Part shown: positions 1 through 10,277 of the stretch, piece after piece | Layout of the letters: each line of letters starts with the position of its first letter | Position numbering within the stretch: position 1 is the first letter of the stretch | Assembly: GCA_000149225.2 (NCBI GenBank) | Contig: CM000687.1 | Location: forward strand, 114,501 to 178,500 | Direction: 5' to 3' | DNA length: 64,000 bases | Origin: Lachancea kluyveri NRRL Y-12651 | Lineage: Eukaryota > Ascomycota > Saccharomycetes > Saccharomycetales > Saccharomycetaceae | Translations under genes and position numbers: made by a program | The notes under the pieces: generated by a model | Told to the model about the DNA's origin: nothing | Database searches by the model: none | Seen by the model: only the letters and a program-made list of their open reading frames with translations

Positions 1-923
1 AAAAAGGTGTACTTTTTTTTGGTCACACTGACATCTGACAATGCATCATCATCAACAAACCATGCTACCCTACCTGCAGCACCCTCATTGACAATGCTAC
101 TAGGCAGTCCCTTCTCCGGTCTTTCCATAATCGTCCTTACCACTGGTGCCTTAGTGGCACCCTCGACGACAAACGTCACTTGGTGAGAATGGCAAATCAC
201 AGGAATGGTTAGAGATATTCTGTTAGAAGGACCACTAGGCGCGTTCTCTACAGGAACAACCCATGCCAGGTTTTCACGCAAGTTGTCTTGGAAATTAGGG
301 AACAAAGATGCAATATGTCCGTCTGGTGCACAGCCTAGCAAAAACAAGTCGAACATCGGTAGTTTCACAGAATCCCTACCGGCGAACCCCTTGATCAACA
401 CCTTTTCGTAATCATCCGCACACTCCTGAGGATCATCTATTAAGGATTCATCTATATGATAAACCTTTGGTGTGCCGTACTTCTCTGTATCAATTAAATC
501 GAAAATCTTTCTTTTAGCTTGACCATAATTGCTCTCGCCCGATTCAAATGGCACTAATCTCTCATCTGCAAAATAGATATCCCATTTACCCCATTGAACG
601 TCTGTTCTCCTCAACAGGCCTTCATGCAAAACCTGTATCAAACTACCACCGGATAGAGCAATCTTGAACCGACGTTCTTTAGCCTTTTTAAGCTTACTAT
701 TACTACTACCACTATTGCTCGAATTTCTTATACTTCTTGAAGATGTGGACCGTGAAACAGCTTCACTCCGTAATGCGACAGAACTGCCATTACTGCCACT
801 TTTCAAAACGAATCTATCCTTGTTAAGGACGGTATTCTGAACGTGCACCACATGGTCTGCGACGGCTTCCGCAACACCGGCAAATTCATGAAATGCAAAA
901 ACTTTGGGAACGGTTGTAGTCAT
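1..923 (-). CDS. SOL1: Sol1/Sol2 family protein (6-phosphogluconolactonase-like), 3' end off the window
   Basis: The reading frame starts at the ATG at 923 and runs off the left edge after about 307 codons, so only the last few residues are missing. The N-terminus (MTTTVPKVFAFHEF) and the later FDLFLLGCAPDGHIASLFP stretch match the Sol1/Sol2 proteins closely. The lactonase core (ALSGGSL, then YFADERLVP) follows a Ser/Asn-rich insert at about residues 40-75. Family members resemble 6-phosphogluconolactonase of the oxidative pentose phosphate pathway, but yeast Sol1/Sol2 were found through effects on tRNA nuclear export, and their enzymatic role is doubtful compared with Sol3/Sol4. This is the single counterpart of the S. 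cerevisiae pair. It lies downstream of ABZ1 in the same orientation, as on chromosome XIV. Confidence 0.88.
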   Translation of the reverse strand, partial: MTTTVPKVFAFHEFAGVAEAVADHVVHVQNTVLNKDRFVLKSGSNGSSVALRSEAVSRSTSSRSIRNSSNSGSSNSKLKKAKERRFKIALSGGSLIQVLHEGLLRRTDVQWGKWDIYFADERLVPFESGESNYGQAKRKIFDLIDTEKYGTPKVYHIDESLIDDPQECADDYEKVLIKGFAGRDSVKLPMFDLFLLGCAPDGHIASLFPNFQDNLRENLAWVVPVENAPSGPSNRISLTIPVICHSHQVTFVVEGATKAPVVRTIMERPEKGLPSSIVNEGAAGRVAWFVDDDALSDVSVTKKKYTF

Positions 924-1340
924 TTAAATCGATGAAACCTTTGTATTCTCCGGACTCGTCACTGCTGTTGTCTCTTGCTTGTGGCCAACCCCATCTCAAT
1001 CCCTTGAAAACTTTTTATGTTTGATTTTTGCGTTAATCGTGCTTTCGTTCAAAACGATCTATAATTCGAGCAAGGCGGGATTTAGAAAGTAGAATGATTC
1101 ATGGTATTTCGAACTTTACTGTTTTAAAGTGTACAAAATAAAACAAACGTAGCTATCTGAAAGGTTACTCATCACACCACCATTGCGATAAATTCGGAGG
1201 ATTCACCTAAACCGAAAAACCTAATGGTGAAAAAAGTTTTTTTGCGTTGATTGTTATATATATGCTCTCGCAAGAGCTGTCACTTTTCGGTTAATTCAAA
1301 TTTTTACCGACTGCATCGGAAGTGCTTAAATGACCGGTGG
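924..1340. other. SOL1 5' intergenic region
   Basis: This 417-bp spacer lies between the ABZ1 stop codon and the SOL1 start, both on the minus strand, so it should hold the ABZ1 3' end and the SOL1 promoter. A TATATATA-type stretch sits near 1254-1263. I see no gene or clear factor-binding cluster. Confidence 0.5.
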
Positions 1341-3605
1341 CTATTTGAAGACTTGCAATGCACTCTCCAACTTGGTGTGCATCTCTTCCCATTCGCCTTC
1401 CAAAGTGCTTAAAACTGTCACTGCACCGCCAGCACCAATGTACCATGTACCGCAGTTGTCGTACGAATACATGCATCTGATGTTGACGCTCCAATCACCG
1501 TTGCCATTGCAGCTCATATACCCGGTAACACCACTGTAAACACCACGCGCACCACAAGAGTGGATGTGCTTGTTCATGGCGTTCTCAATTTGATCTTGCA
1601 GCAATTCGACCGTGATCTTTTTTGGTGCGCCTGTCATAGATCCTGGAGGCAAAGTGTGCTTTAGAACATCCAGGCCAGAGTACTGGCTGTTGGCCATGCC
1701 CCGTGCCTTAACAACACTTACCAACTGATAGACGGTTTCATACTCCTCCACAGACATCAATTCTTCTACACTGACTTTGTCCAAGAGCTCATACAAGTCA
1801 TTACGAATCAAGTCTAAAATCATCAAGTTCTCACCGAACTCCTTTGGAGTCTTCAAGATGCTTGTGGCTTTTTCAAATGTCATTCCCTGTGTCTTCTTTA
1901 CCGTGCCTTTAATGGGACGCAATTCGCAAACGTCATTGTTCCATTTCAAAAATCTCTCAGGAGAGGTGGAGATTAAGCACATGTCGCTTGTGCCATCCTG
2001 CAAATCGCTAAACTCGAAGAAACTCGAAAAAGGGGCTGGGTTCTTTTGGATCAAGGTCTGGAAAATTCTCCATGGCGAGATTCTTTTTGTTGGCAATATC
2101 CGAGTTTGCGTGGTTAAGCAAACTTCATAAGAGTCACCTTTATGCAAGTATTCTTGCGACTTGTTGAATGCGGTGGCATAGCTTTCCTTTGTTGGCAGGT
2201 CAATATCATAAGAAACATCTGAAGGCAAAGACTTTTCCCATGTGACATCCAACGCAGCATCGTCCATGGTCATGACAGAATTGATGACGCTCTCCGCTTC
2301 CTTAGGAAACTCATTGGACAGGGAAATCAAGTACAGCTCGCCACTTTTGTGATCAATCACAATGCTGTCTTCTATGTAGACCAACTTGGCATCCGGTTGT
2401 AGCTTCTCATCTACTGGAATTCTATTGGTGGTGAACTGTCCCATTTCATAGCCCAGAATACCAATGATACCACCGACAAAAGGCAGACCAGGTGCATTGG
2501 CAATCAACTTGTCCTTCATAAAAGCGCCGAGTATCTTCCAGAAATCCGCCTTATCCTGGTCAAAAACCCGCAAGCCGTCTGTGGACTCACCTGTCTTCAA
2601 AGCGTAGTTGTACTTTTCTTGTGTGACAGAAGAGTCTCTCCAGTTATGTAGAGAGGTTCTGTGCAACTGATCGTAGTGAGTAAACACGGTCGAGCGCGTA
2701 TTAGGCAAGGCAATAATAGACCATTCGCCCCTGTTGGGGTTCACGGTTGAGGAAGCTAGCAAGAAAAAGTGTTGGGTTAGCATATCGCAAATTTTCAAGG
2801 TCAGCTTAGGTGATTTGGTAACGTTGAACTTTTTGAGAAAAATTGGTTTATCATGTAAAACAGGTTTATCATAGATTGTACTTTTATCGATCTTTCCATT
2901 CAAGATGCCCAGCATACAATTTCTCTTGTCCATATCACTTCTTAACGGTTCTAGAATGTTGACGCGGCGACCAGATTCAATGTTGAACTTGTGTGCCAGT
3001 TGGATAAAGTTCCTAATCAACCGATCACCTAATTCGGAGCAGCAAGATTCTGGATGATATTGAACACCATACCAGGGATGCCCCTTTATTTGGGCTGCCA
3101 TTAGTATCTTTCCGTTCTCGTCTTCGGTAAAGGCAAGAGGAATGATACCAGATTGCTCGACATGGTCAAAAAGAACGTGCAGAGAGTGGTAACGAACGGA
3201 ACTAAACTGTTCAGGATATCCCTGGAAAAGAGTACTTTGATCTAAAAGCTTGACTTCGTACACTTGTCCGTGTTTAATTGTTTCCAACTGTTCTATTTTA
3301 CCACCTTGTACGTGGCACATAGCCTGATGGCCAAGACAGATCCCCAGAATAGGGATCTCGACATTTTCTTCGAACAGACATTGGATGCATCCTATGTCTT
3401 TCGGTCCATTCACAGGGTTTCCTGGTCCAGGACCAAGAACGATACAATCAAACAAAGGGAGATATGGCTGTAAAGCACTTAAGCTCGAGAAAGTATCGTT
3501 GTGGATCGTGGTTACATGGATGTCATTTCCCTGTTCCTTGATCAAATTAACAACGTTATACGTGAAAGAATCATACGAGTCTATGAAAAGTACATTGAAT
3601 GTCAT
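1341..3605 (-). CDS. ABZ1: Para-aminobenzoate (aminodeoxychorismate) synthase
   Basis: This is a 754-residue bifunctional enzyme that makes 4-amino-4-deoxychorismate from chorismate and glutamine, on the way to p-aminobenzoate and folate. The N-terminal glutamine amidotransferase domain (about 1-210) has the nucleophile in GICLGHQ (Cys90) and the His184/Glu186 pair in QYHPES. The C-terminal chorismate-binding domain (about 290-754) contains PIKGT near residue 564. The lysine there is typical of PabB-type enzymes, whereas anthranilate synthases have alanine. Other family motifs visible are GENLMILDLIRNDL and LPPGSMTGAPK. S. cerevisiae Abz1 is 787 residues. The enzyme is expected to be cytosolic and to be followed in the pathway by the Abz2 lyase, which is not in this window. 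It is divergent from HUB1 across a 192-bp spacer. Confidence 0.96.
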   Translation of the reverse strand: MTFNVLFIDSYDSFTYNVVNLIKEQGNDIHVTTIHNDTFSSLSALQPYLPLFDCIVLGPGPGNPVNGPKDIGCIQCLFEENVEIPILGICLGHQAMCHVQGGKIEQLETIKHGQVYEVKLLDQSTLFQGYPEQFSSVRYHSLHVLFDHVEQSGIIPLAFTEDENGKILMAAQIKGHPWYGVQYHPESCCSELGDRLIRNFIQLAHKFNIESGRRVNILEPLRSDMDKRNCMLGILNGKIDKSTIYDKPVLHDKPIFLKKFNVTKSPKLTLKICDMLTQHFFLLASSTVNPNRGEWSIIALPNTRSTVFTHYDQLHRTSLHNWRDSSVTQEKYNYALKTGESTDGLRVFDQDKADFWKILGAFMKDKLIANAPGLPFVGGIIGILGYEMGQFTTNRIPVDEKLQPDAKLVYIEDSIVIDHKSGELYLISLSNEFPKEAESVINSVMTMDDAALDVTWEKSLPSDVSYDIDLPTKESYATAFNKSQEYLHKGDSYEVCLTTQTRILPTKRISPWRIFQTLIQKNPAPFSSFFEFSDLQDGTSDMCLISTSPERFLKWNNDVCELRPIKGTVKKTQGMTFEKATSILKTPKEFGENLMILDLIRNDLYELLDKVSVEELMSVEEYETVYQLVSVVKARGMANSQYSGLDVLKHTLPPGSMTGAPKKITVELLQDQIENAMNKHIHSCGARGVYSGVTGYMSCNGNGDWSVNIRCMYSYDNCGTWYIGAGGAVTVLSTLEGEWEEMHTKLESALQVFK

Positions 3606-3797
3606 AGCGAGCGTGGTGGTGAGTGAATACTGTTTAAACGTAGTCGTGATCCTTAAAGTGTTTCAAGATAAATTCACCAAAACAAAGAAAAAAAAAAAAG
3701 GTCCGCCTAGAAAATTTTTTTAAGGTTACAAGAAAAATATGCACGACCGGCTGTCAACACAACCTCTTCCCCTCTCCACCCGAATGTATGGAGTGAC

Positions 3798-4019
3798 ATG
3801 ATTGAAGTGTTGGTCAACGATCGTTTAGGTAAAAAGATTAGAGTTAAGTGCATGAGTGAAGACACTGTCGGTGACTTCAAAAAGGTTTTGTCGCTGCAGC
3901 TGGGCACGCAACATACAAAGATAATATTGCAGAAGGGTGGATCCGTGCTTAAAGACCATATCACTCTAGATGATTACGAAGTCCACAATGGCACTAACTT
4001 AGAATTGTATTACATGTAG
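3798..4019 (+). CDS. HUB1: Ubiquitin-like modifier Hub1
   Basis: This 73-residue ubiquitin-fold protein has exactly the S. cerevisiae length. It ends in LELYYM, the family's double tyrosine, rather than the Gly-Gly tail of conjugating ubiquitin-like proteins. Hub1 binds the spliceosomal protein Snu66 non-covalently through HIND motifs and influences use of weak 5' splice sites. There is no intron. It is convergent with PPG1 and divergent from ABZ1, the same arrangement as on S. cerevisiae chromosome XIV. Confidence 0.97.
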   Translation: MIEVLVNDRLGKKIRVKCMSEDTVGDFKKVLSLQLGTQHTKIILQKGGSVLKDHITLDDYEVHNGTNLELYYM

Positions 4020-4120
4020 GGAGCTATGCTAATTATATGTACCTATTTTACATTGGTTAAAGAGGCTCCTCCATGAAGGTTCCCTCTCTATCTTTATAAG
4101 GTTCAAGTCCGTTGCAACTT

Positions 4121-4144
4121 CCCCCCCCCCCCCCCCCCCCCCCC
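4121..4144. repeat. 24-nt poly-C run (poly-G in the PPG1 transcript)
   Basis: An uninterrupted run of 24 cytosines lies between the convergent HUB1 and PPG1 genes. It ends one base before the PPG1 stop codon (4146-4148), so the PPG1 transcript would carry 24 guanines starting just after its stop. Long C/G homopolymers are rare in yeast, where A/T runs dominate. Its length may be inexact in the assembly. Confidence 0.9.
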
Positions 4145-4145
4145 T

Positions 4146-5186
4146 TTATAAAAAGTATTCTACTTGCCTGGTAGATGCAGAAACAGCCTGGTATTCATCA
4201 GAAAACATATCTGGAACTTTGTTGAAAAAGTCAGTCATCATGCTACTTGTTCTACTGGTATCATTTAACAACTTGTTCTCGGGTGCCTCTTCGAATACAT
4301 TAAAGTAGAATTCGTCCTTGCTGTAAACTTCCAATATGGAGGCCTTATTGCCACATCTGTAACAGTAATTTGGCGCAGACCACACGGTTGTGACCAGGCC
4401 ATTAAAATACACCTGATAGCCCTCATTACATAGCTGATGAGCGCGATACATTTTTGAAATATTGTTCAACTGCAAAAACTTTTCTACGACACTCTTCCCG
4501 AACGTGTAGCCAGCACCTCTGGGTGACACTTGAAAGTGGTTGGTCACGCCAGTCATATCGTCTCTGCCGTTGATATCGTCCTCAGGATCCGACCACACCA
4601 GATCTGCCATCGCGCCATCGTGAGGAATTTCCCTGATTCTATCGATAATCCTGATCTGATCTATGGTTTGTACGTTTGGCGATAACCCACCGTGTACACA
4701 AAATATCTCGTCGTCTATAATACAGCACAAAACTAGGTAATCAAATAGATCGGTAAAATGCTGCCAGACTTTACTGCTGCCCCCATACTTGTTCAGACAT
4801 TCTGTATAAAATCCATAGCTCTGAGTGATCTGCCTAGATTCATGGTTTCCTCGTATCAGATGAATTCTACTAGGATATCTCAATTTCAAAACTATTAGTA
4901 GCGTGATCGTTTCAACACTGTACAAGCCTCTGTCCACATAATCGCCCAAAAACAGGTAGTTTGTATCAGGAACGCGACCACCGATGTGGAATATTTCCAG
5001 TAGGTCATGAAATTGGCCGTGTATATCACCCACAACCGTAATTGGAGTCGACACATGTACCACATTGGACTCTCTTACCAGTAGCTCTTTTAATTTGAAA
5101 CAAAGTGCACTGATCGTGATCTCTGGCAATAGTTGACCGGCATACAGATGCTCTAGACATCTATCTAGCTCCAAGTCATAGCCCAT
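4146..5186 (-). CDS. PPG1: PP2A-like serine/threonine phosphatase Ppg1
   Basis: I place the start at the ATG at 5186, giving 346 residues. The frame stays open upstream to an ATG at 5300, but the extra 38 residues have no family match, while residues after 5186 ([16 protein letters not shown]) align with the start of S. cerevisiae Ppg1. Metal-binding motifs GDIHG (53-57), GDYVDRG (81-87) and GNHE (113-116) are present. The C-terminus ends in EYFL, like the methylated tail of PP2A catalytic subunits. Ppg1 is the catalytic subunit of a Far-complex-associated (STRIPAK-like) phosphatase linked to glycogen accumulation and to control of mitophagy through Atg32 in S. cerevisiae. A 197-bp divergent promoter is shared with SSK2. 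Confidence 0.95.
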   Translation of the reverse strand: MGYDLELDRCLEHLYAGQLLPEITISALCFKLKELLVRESNVVHVSTPITVVGDIHGQFHDLLEIFHIGGRVPDTNYLFLGDYVDRGLYSVETITLLIVLKLRYPSRIHLIRGNHESRQITQSYGFYTECLNKYGGSSKVWQHFTDLFDYLVLCCIIDDEIFCVHGGLSPNVQTIDQIRIIDRIREIPHDGAMADLVWSDPEDDINGRDDMTGVTNHFQVSPRGAGYTFGKSVVEKFLQLNNISKMYRAHQLCNEGYQVYFNGLVTTVWSAPNYCYRCGNKASILEVYSKDEFYFNVFEEAPENKLLNDTSRTSSMMTDFFNKVPDMFSDEYQAVSASTRQVEYFL

Positions 5187-5383
5187 TGCTTCTACGCCCG
5201 TCGATGTTCTGGATTGTTCAAGCTTCGTCCGCCTCTTTGTTCTTCGTGTTGCTGCGAAAATTCCCATAAGCTCTTGCTCTGCGAATAATCCTGTAAGCAA
5301 ACTTGAAATCGATAATCATTAGAACGGGGCTATTTTCAAACAAAGCAAACAAACCTTTTCAAGAACTGTGACTTCTAATAGAA

Positions 5384-8300
5384 ATGCCTGATAAAGACTA
5401 TTTTAGTTTCAATCCGGAGCCCTCTCATGATGAGGCTTTGTTTGTACATGCACAACAGTTGCTGAAACAACAACAGCCACAGAATCAGCAGGCAGGTAAT
5501 AAATCTAGAATGAGATCCTCCAGCGGTTCCAATTTGTCACCAAGATCTTATTCTCCGGGCAGGGATGCTTTGCCTTTGAAAAGCTCAGGTCTCAACACGC
5601 CCAATTATTTAAGAAGCCCTTCATTGATGAGCAACCGATCGCCAGTGAACACTTTAAAGGTGGCATCAACTGCTCCTCCCTCGAGGCAGAATACTACAAA
5701 CCTGTCGTTGTCTACAAGCTCCTCAGCTAAGTCTAGTAGAAAACCGTCAATATCAGGACCCTCGACAAATAATAATGCCACCGTGAGCGGCAATAAAAGT
5801 AGTTCACCAGCTAGTAAGACAAGATCTAATTCGCTGAGTAGTACTAAGCTATACAATTTACCGATCGACAATAACTGCAGCACTCCTACTTTGGTTTTGC
5901 CCCCAAATTTAGCCTCACTGAACTCTCACAGTACTTCTTCAGTGCCCCTACAGCAAGTACCTTCAGGCACTTCTACCAGTTTTCAACCCACCGTACATTC
6001 TATTGACCCTACATCTTCCTCATCTTCAACAAGATCGGCTAACAATAGTGCCACAAGTACGTTACGCTCTTTCAAGCCAATACAAAAGCAGTATGTTTTG
6101 AACGAGCAGCTATATCTATCCAAAATGAAGAACAATAAGGCCGACGATTATTACACGAGAGGCATTGCGCCATCTATGAATGATGATGATGATGATGATG
6201 ATGATGCTGCTGAAATAGAAGCTGACGATTTAGAGAACGATGATAGTGAAAACGCCTTTGGTACAAATTTTTTCACCACCACAGAGAAAGGTGGCGCACT
6301 TCCCTTCGATGACGACTTAGTGACCATGAGCTCCAAGTATTTAATCAACAGGCTTGATTGGCTCAAACAGACTGACTTGGATAAATCCAACATCGAAGCT
6401 TCGATAGCTTTTTTGCAAAAAACCGACGCTGGGAATAGTGTGCAAACCGTCTCCTCCGGCTCTTCTACCGATGATGTCCAAACTGCCTTGGATCGTCTAT
6501 CTCAGAATTCCTTGGTGTTAGAAAGACTAGAGTGGCAAACCATGCTTTCAAATGTATTAAGGGGCGACATTGTTAAAAGTGAAAAGACCAAACTTGCAAA
6601 GCAAAGAAGGCAAAGCGGTTACAGCTCGCAATACGGGGATGAACTCTGGCTAGAATTAAAATCGTGGATGAATGGTCGGTCTGTCGAGGAGCAAAAAAAA
6701 TCATTACAGTACTTACGAGATTCTACAGATTGCTTATTTGAAGAGATCTTGAGTTTAAAGTTCACCGGTGATACCAGTATAGCCGAAGCACAGGGTATTC
6801 TTGGACCATTAATATCACGCTATTACAAAGTAACTTCCTACTGGAAAAACATGCAACATATGTATGAAGAAAAACCAATAACCACAACTGATGAGTTCAA
6901 GCAAAGGATCGCTGCTATGAATGCTTGGCTAACTATGACCAATGCATTCGAATCCGAAATTGAGGCTTTAAAAACTTGGACAGCAAACGACGACTTGGAT
7001 GTTAAGTTCACTACCAATTTTTATGGAATCGAGGGTATCTACAAGAATGAACGTTCTTTTGCAGAACAAATATTAAAGGAAAAAGATATTGAAAGCATTT
7101 TTCAGAAAAAAATCTTTTTTCGTCATGCACCTTGGATTTTGAAGGCCAAGGTATCTTATTTAAGCCTCGAACACACTTTAAAGGATATAAATTTACCAGC
7201 ATGGGATAATCAACTCGAAACTTTGCTCACGTTTCCTATGAGATTGGTCAAAGAAATCATTAAAATTAGATTGGACTATGCCAAAAAATTAAAAAACCCA
7301 ACTATGATGATGATTGATCAGATGATTGACGATTTCGGTACTTATATAAAATTATCAGTGCAAATTAAGCATACCATCGAGGTTTATTGTTCAGATTGGC
7401 ATTTTGAAACTACCATTGATAACGATTTTGGCACTACCGTAATCGAGGCCACTCGTTACCTCTTCAGATTGTTACATTTGAAATTATTAGATAGTGCTAG
7501 GAAATCATTCAAAACTTTTAAGGAACCGGATGAATTGATAAAATATTGGGATCAGCTAAAAAATGTAGGTTGTTACATCGATGGCGCTGGCATGGAGATA
7601 GCAGAAGGTTTTGTCCAGTTAACGTTTAAGCTGCTAAACAGACTGCATGCTTATATTTTGCGTGAGCAAAACAATCCGCCAAAATTCGATAGCGAAGCTG
7701 ACGTTGAAAGGTGGTTGGTTCAAGCCATGGAAAATGTTGGATCCATGAAAAGGAAAATGAATAGATTTTCCAACGTTCTGACTAAGGCATTCCAGAACTC
7801 AGTTAATTACAAAGTGAACGACAACAAGGCACTATTGAAAAGATTGAAAGAGACAGGTCACTTCTTAATATATACTGGTGGCGAGCTGGAAAGAAATGGA
7901 TTTTATTTGTTTGGGAGTGAGGAACTTTTGGGTTGCTCTGACGAAGAAATTCTTAAGATATTGCGCAATACTGAAATTGGCTCAGATTTAGTTCCAAGCA
8001 TGGAGATCAAAAATAGTCTAACAGTCTACAATGCGCTAGAAAACGGGTGGGATCCCAATTCTTTGATAGTACAAGAGGATGGAGCCAATGGTATTTCATA
8101 CTACCATATACAAAGTGAGATAGATCAAAGGGATAGAACACGTTCAAACTTCAGATTTCGTAAAGGAAATGCTGGTTACCAGAACGATTACTTGGAGCCA
8201 TACAATAACGAAGAAAACGAATTTTTTGAACTAGAGTTGAAGTTAAAATCTTTGGGCTACGTATTGGCAGTTTGTCCCGCCGAACCAATGCTATGGGAAG

Positions 8301-10060
8301 GTGAAATGTTCAATCTGTCAGACGATAAGGTTCTAATAATGGATGATTTTAAACTTAAAACGTCTCCAGAGACATTGGTACTGCTAAACCAAGGTTCCAC
8401 TTACGCGATGGAATATCAATGTGACAAGTTTCAACATTTTGTTGGCGATTCTGTTTCGTTTAATGAAAGACGTTGTTCCATAAGTGCTGTAGAAGACACT
8501 TTGCAAAAAGTCAACAAAGCATATTTCAGGATGACATACTCCGTGTTATCAAATTATCCAAAGATTCTAAATACCGTTCAGAAACAGTACCCGGGTTGTG
8601 AAACTTTGAATAATGGCTTTATTTTTTGCCGCGATTTTGCTAAAAACTTTTTAAGATTAAATGTTGCAACCTACGAAAAGAAATCAGCGATCATCATGCT
8701 TATGCTTAAGATTAGCATAGGATGGGTCACTTTTTTGGTTGACGACTGTGATCCTACAGACCCAAGAACTTTTAGGTGGTGCGTTCCTGCAATGGAATTC
8801 GCAATGCAAATGACCTCTAGCTGGAATATCTTGGGATTGGATGAGAAACAATTTGCTAAGCTAAAGCAAAAAATTTCAGGATGTATGTCATTGCTAATTT
8901 CACATTTTGATATCATGGGTGCTAGATCCCTCGAGGCCGAAAAGAATAAAAGTATTCCACAAATTAGGCCAAATATTGATGTATACGAGGACGATGATGA
9001 CGCTATTCTCGAAATAAATTCGGCTCTCAGGTTAGAGGCTATAACTGAATTAGAGAATGCAACTAAGGGCAATCGCCACCATGTGGGTAAAGTGTTGGAT
9101 GACACGGACAAGGATAACAAATACTTACTCTCTTTGGCTTCGTCAATATCAAATGTTTCTATTAGGTGGCAGAAACGTAACTTCATCGGTGGTGGTACGT
9201 TTGGTACCGTGTTCTCTGCCGTAAATTTAGATACTGGTGACATATTGGCAGTCAAAGAAATCAAAATTCAAGACAGTAAGTCCATGCAACAAGTATTTCC
9301 TTCTATTAAGGATGAAATGACGGTCTTGGAAATGTTAAATCATCCCAACATCGTTCAATACTACGGTGTCGAAGTCCACCGTGATAAAGTTAACATTTTT
9401 ATGGAATATTGTGAAGGTGGCTCGTTGGCTAACCTCTTGGAACATAGCAGGGTTGAAGATGAGATGGTGACACAAGTTTACGCTTTGCAACTGTTAGAAG
9501 GGTTGGCATATCTACACCAATCGGGCGTGGTACATCGTGATATAAAGCCGGAAAACATTTTATTAGACTTTAATGGTATCATCAAATATGTTGATTTCGG
9601 TGCGGCAAAACTACTCGCCAAAAACAGTACCAAAGGAAACATCGACGCTACTTCCAGCGAGGCTAAACAGGACCGTATCAACACTATGATGGGGACACCC
9701 ATGTATATGTCTCCAGAGTCTATCACAGGAACAATCAAGGGTAAGTTTGGCTCAGATGATATCTGGTCTCTGGGTTGTGTTATCCTCGAAATGGTAACAG
9801 GTAGAAGGCCATGGGCCAATCTTGATAATGAGTGGGCAATAATGTACCATGTTGCTGCGGGACATGCTCCACAATTTCCTGCTAGGGATGAAATTTCACG
9901 TGCGGGTAGAAAGTTCTTGTCAAGATGTTTAATCCAAGATCCTAACAAGAGGGCAACTGCTGTAGAGCTATTGATGGATCCATGGATAGCTGAGATCAGA
10001 AAAATAGCATTTGGGGATAGCGAGGGAGTGGACACTGATGCTTTCAATACAGCTGAATAA
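5384..10060 (+). CDS. SSK2: MAP kinase kinase kinase of the osmosensing HOG pathway
   Basis: This 1,558-residue protein has its kinase domain at the C-terminus, about residues 1260-1540. Visible kinase motifs are the glycine loop [10 protein letters not shown], the lysine in [13 protein letters not shown] (about 1384), DFGAAK (about 1403) and GTPMYMSPE (about 1436). The first 230 residues are Ser/Asn/Thr-rich and presumably disordered. A run of eight Asp codons lies near residue 266. The middle region is the long regulatory segment of Ssk2/Ssk22. In S. cerevisiae, Ssk1 activates Ssk2 and Ssk22, which phosphorylate Pbs2 and so Hog1. This is the single counterpart of that duplicated pair, and its length is closer to Ssk2 (1,579) than Ssk22 (1,331). 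Confidence 0.95.
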   Translation: MPDKDYFSFNPEPSHDEALFVHAQQLLKQQQPQNQQAGNKSRMRSSSGSNLSPRSYSPGRDALPLKSSGLNTPNYLRSPSLMSNRSPVNTLKVASTAPPSRQNTTNLSLSTSSSAKSSRKPSISGPSTNNNATVSGNKSSSPASKTRSNSLSSTKLYNLPIDNNCSTPTLVLPPNLASLNSHSTSSVPLQQVPSGTSTSFQPTVHSIDPTSSSSSTRSANNSATSTLRSFKPIQKQYVLNEQLYLSKMKNNKADDYYTRGIAPSMNDDDDDDDDAAEIEADDLENDDSENAFGTNFFTTTEKGGALPFDDDLVTMSSKYLINRLDWLKQTDLDKSNIEASIAFLQKTDAGNSVQTVSSGSSTDDVQTALDRLSQNSLVLERLEWQTMLSNVLRGDIVKSEKTKLAKQRRQSGYSSQYGDELWLELKSWMNGRSVEEQKKSLQYLRDSTDCLFEEILSLKFTGDTSIAEAQGILGPLISRYYKVTSYWKNMQHMYEEKPITTTDEFKQRIAAMNAWLTMTNAFESEIEALKTWTANDDLDVKFTTNFYGIEGIYKNERSFAEQILKEKDIESIFQKKIFFRHAPWILKAKVSYLSLEHTLKDINLPAWDNQLETLLTFPMRLVKEIIKIRLDYAKKLKNPTMMMIDQMIDDFGTYIKLSVQIKHTIEVYCSDWHFETTIDNDFGTTVIEATRYLFRLLHLKLLDSARKSFKTFKEPDELIKYWDQLKNVGCYIDGAGMEIAEGFVQLTFKLLNRLHAYILREQNNPPKFDSEADVERWLVQAMENVGSMKRKMNRFSNVLTKAFQNSVNYKVNDNKALLKRLKETGHFLIYTGGELERNGFYLFGSEELLGCSDEEILKILRNTEIGSDLVPSMEIKNSLTVYNALENGWDPNSLIVQEDGANGISYYHIQSEIDQRDRTRSNFRFRKGNAGYQNDYLEPYNNEENEFFELELKLKSLGYVLAVCPAEPMLWEGEMFNLSDDKVLIMDDFKLKTSPETLVLLNQGSTYAMEYQCDKFQHFVGDSVSFNERRCSISAVEDTLQKVNKAYFRMTYSVLSNYPKILNTVQKQYPGCETLNNGFIFCRDFAKNFLRLNVATYEKKSAIIMLMLKISIGWVTFLVDDCDPTDPRTFRWCVPAMEFAMQMTSSWNILGLDEKQFAKLKQKISGCMSLLISHFDIMGARSLEAEKNKSIPQIRPNIDVYEDDDDAILEINSALRLEAITELENATKGNRHHVGKVLDDTDKDNKYLLSLASSISNVSIRWQKRNFIGGGTFGTVFSAVNLDTGDILAVKEIKIQDSKSMQQVFPSIKDEMTVLEMLNHPNIVQYYGVEVHRDKVNIFMEYCEGGSLANLLEHSRVEDEMVTQVYALQLLEGLAYLHQSGVVHRDIKPENILLDFNGIIKYVDFGAAKLLAKNSTKGNIDATSSEAKQDRINTMMGTPMYMSPESITGTIKGKFGSDDIWSLGCVILEMVTGRRPWANLDNEWAIMYHVAAGHAPQFPARDEISRAGRKFLSRCLIQDPNKRATAVELLMDPWIAEIRKIAFGDSEGVDTDAFNTAE

Positions 10061-10177
10061 GTGGGAACTAGCTATCACATGTATATAACAGTTTATTTAT
10101 CTAAATTTTGCATACGTCTTAAATACTGATTCTTGGATCTGCTATTAGTTCTACTTCTGTTCGTATATAGGTACTGA

Positions 10178-10227
10178 TGAAAATTTTCAAGAAAAGAAAC
10201 ATTTCGCGATGAGCTTCGAGATGAGCT
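10178..10227 (+). promoter_or_regulatory. RRPE and tandem PAC elements upstream of RSA4
   Basis: TGAAAATTTTCA (10178-10189) is an RRPE-type element. It is followed by the full PAC element GCGATGAGCT (10206-10215) and a second GATGAGCT copy (10218-10227), 50-100 bp before the RSA4 ATG. This pair is the signature of ribosome-biogenesis promoters (PAC bound by Dot6/Tod6, RRPE by Stb3), which fits RSA4's job. Confidence 0.85.
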
Positions 10228-10277
10228 TCTAAGTAACCGTATTATTCACTGTCACACGTTTCAAATAGCTCGATAAG

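Noticed and set aside
5187-5300. 38-codon N-terminal extension of PPG1
   Set aside because: Has an ATG but no similarity to any Ppg1, and would leave only 83 bp to the SSK2 start; the shorter start fits the family.
8671-9264. 197-codon minus-strand frame
   Set aside because: Antisense shadow of SSK2.
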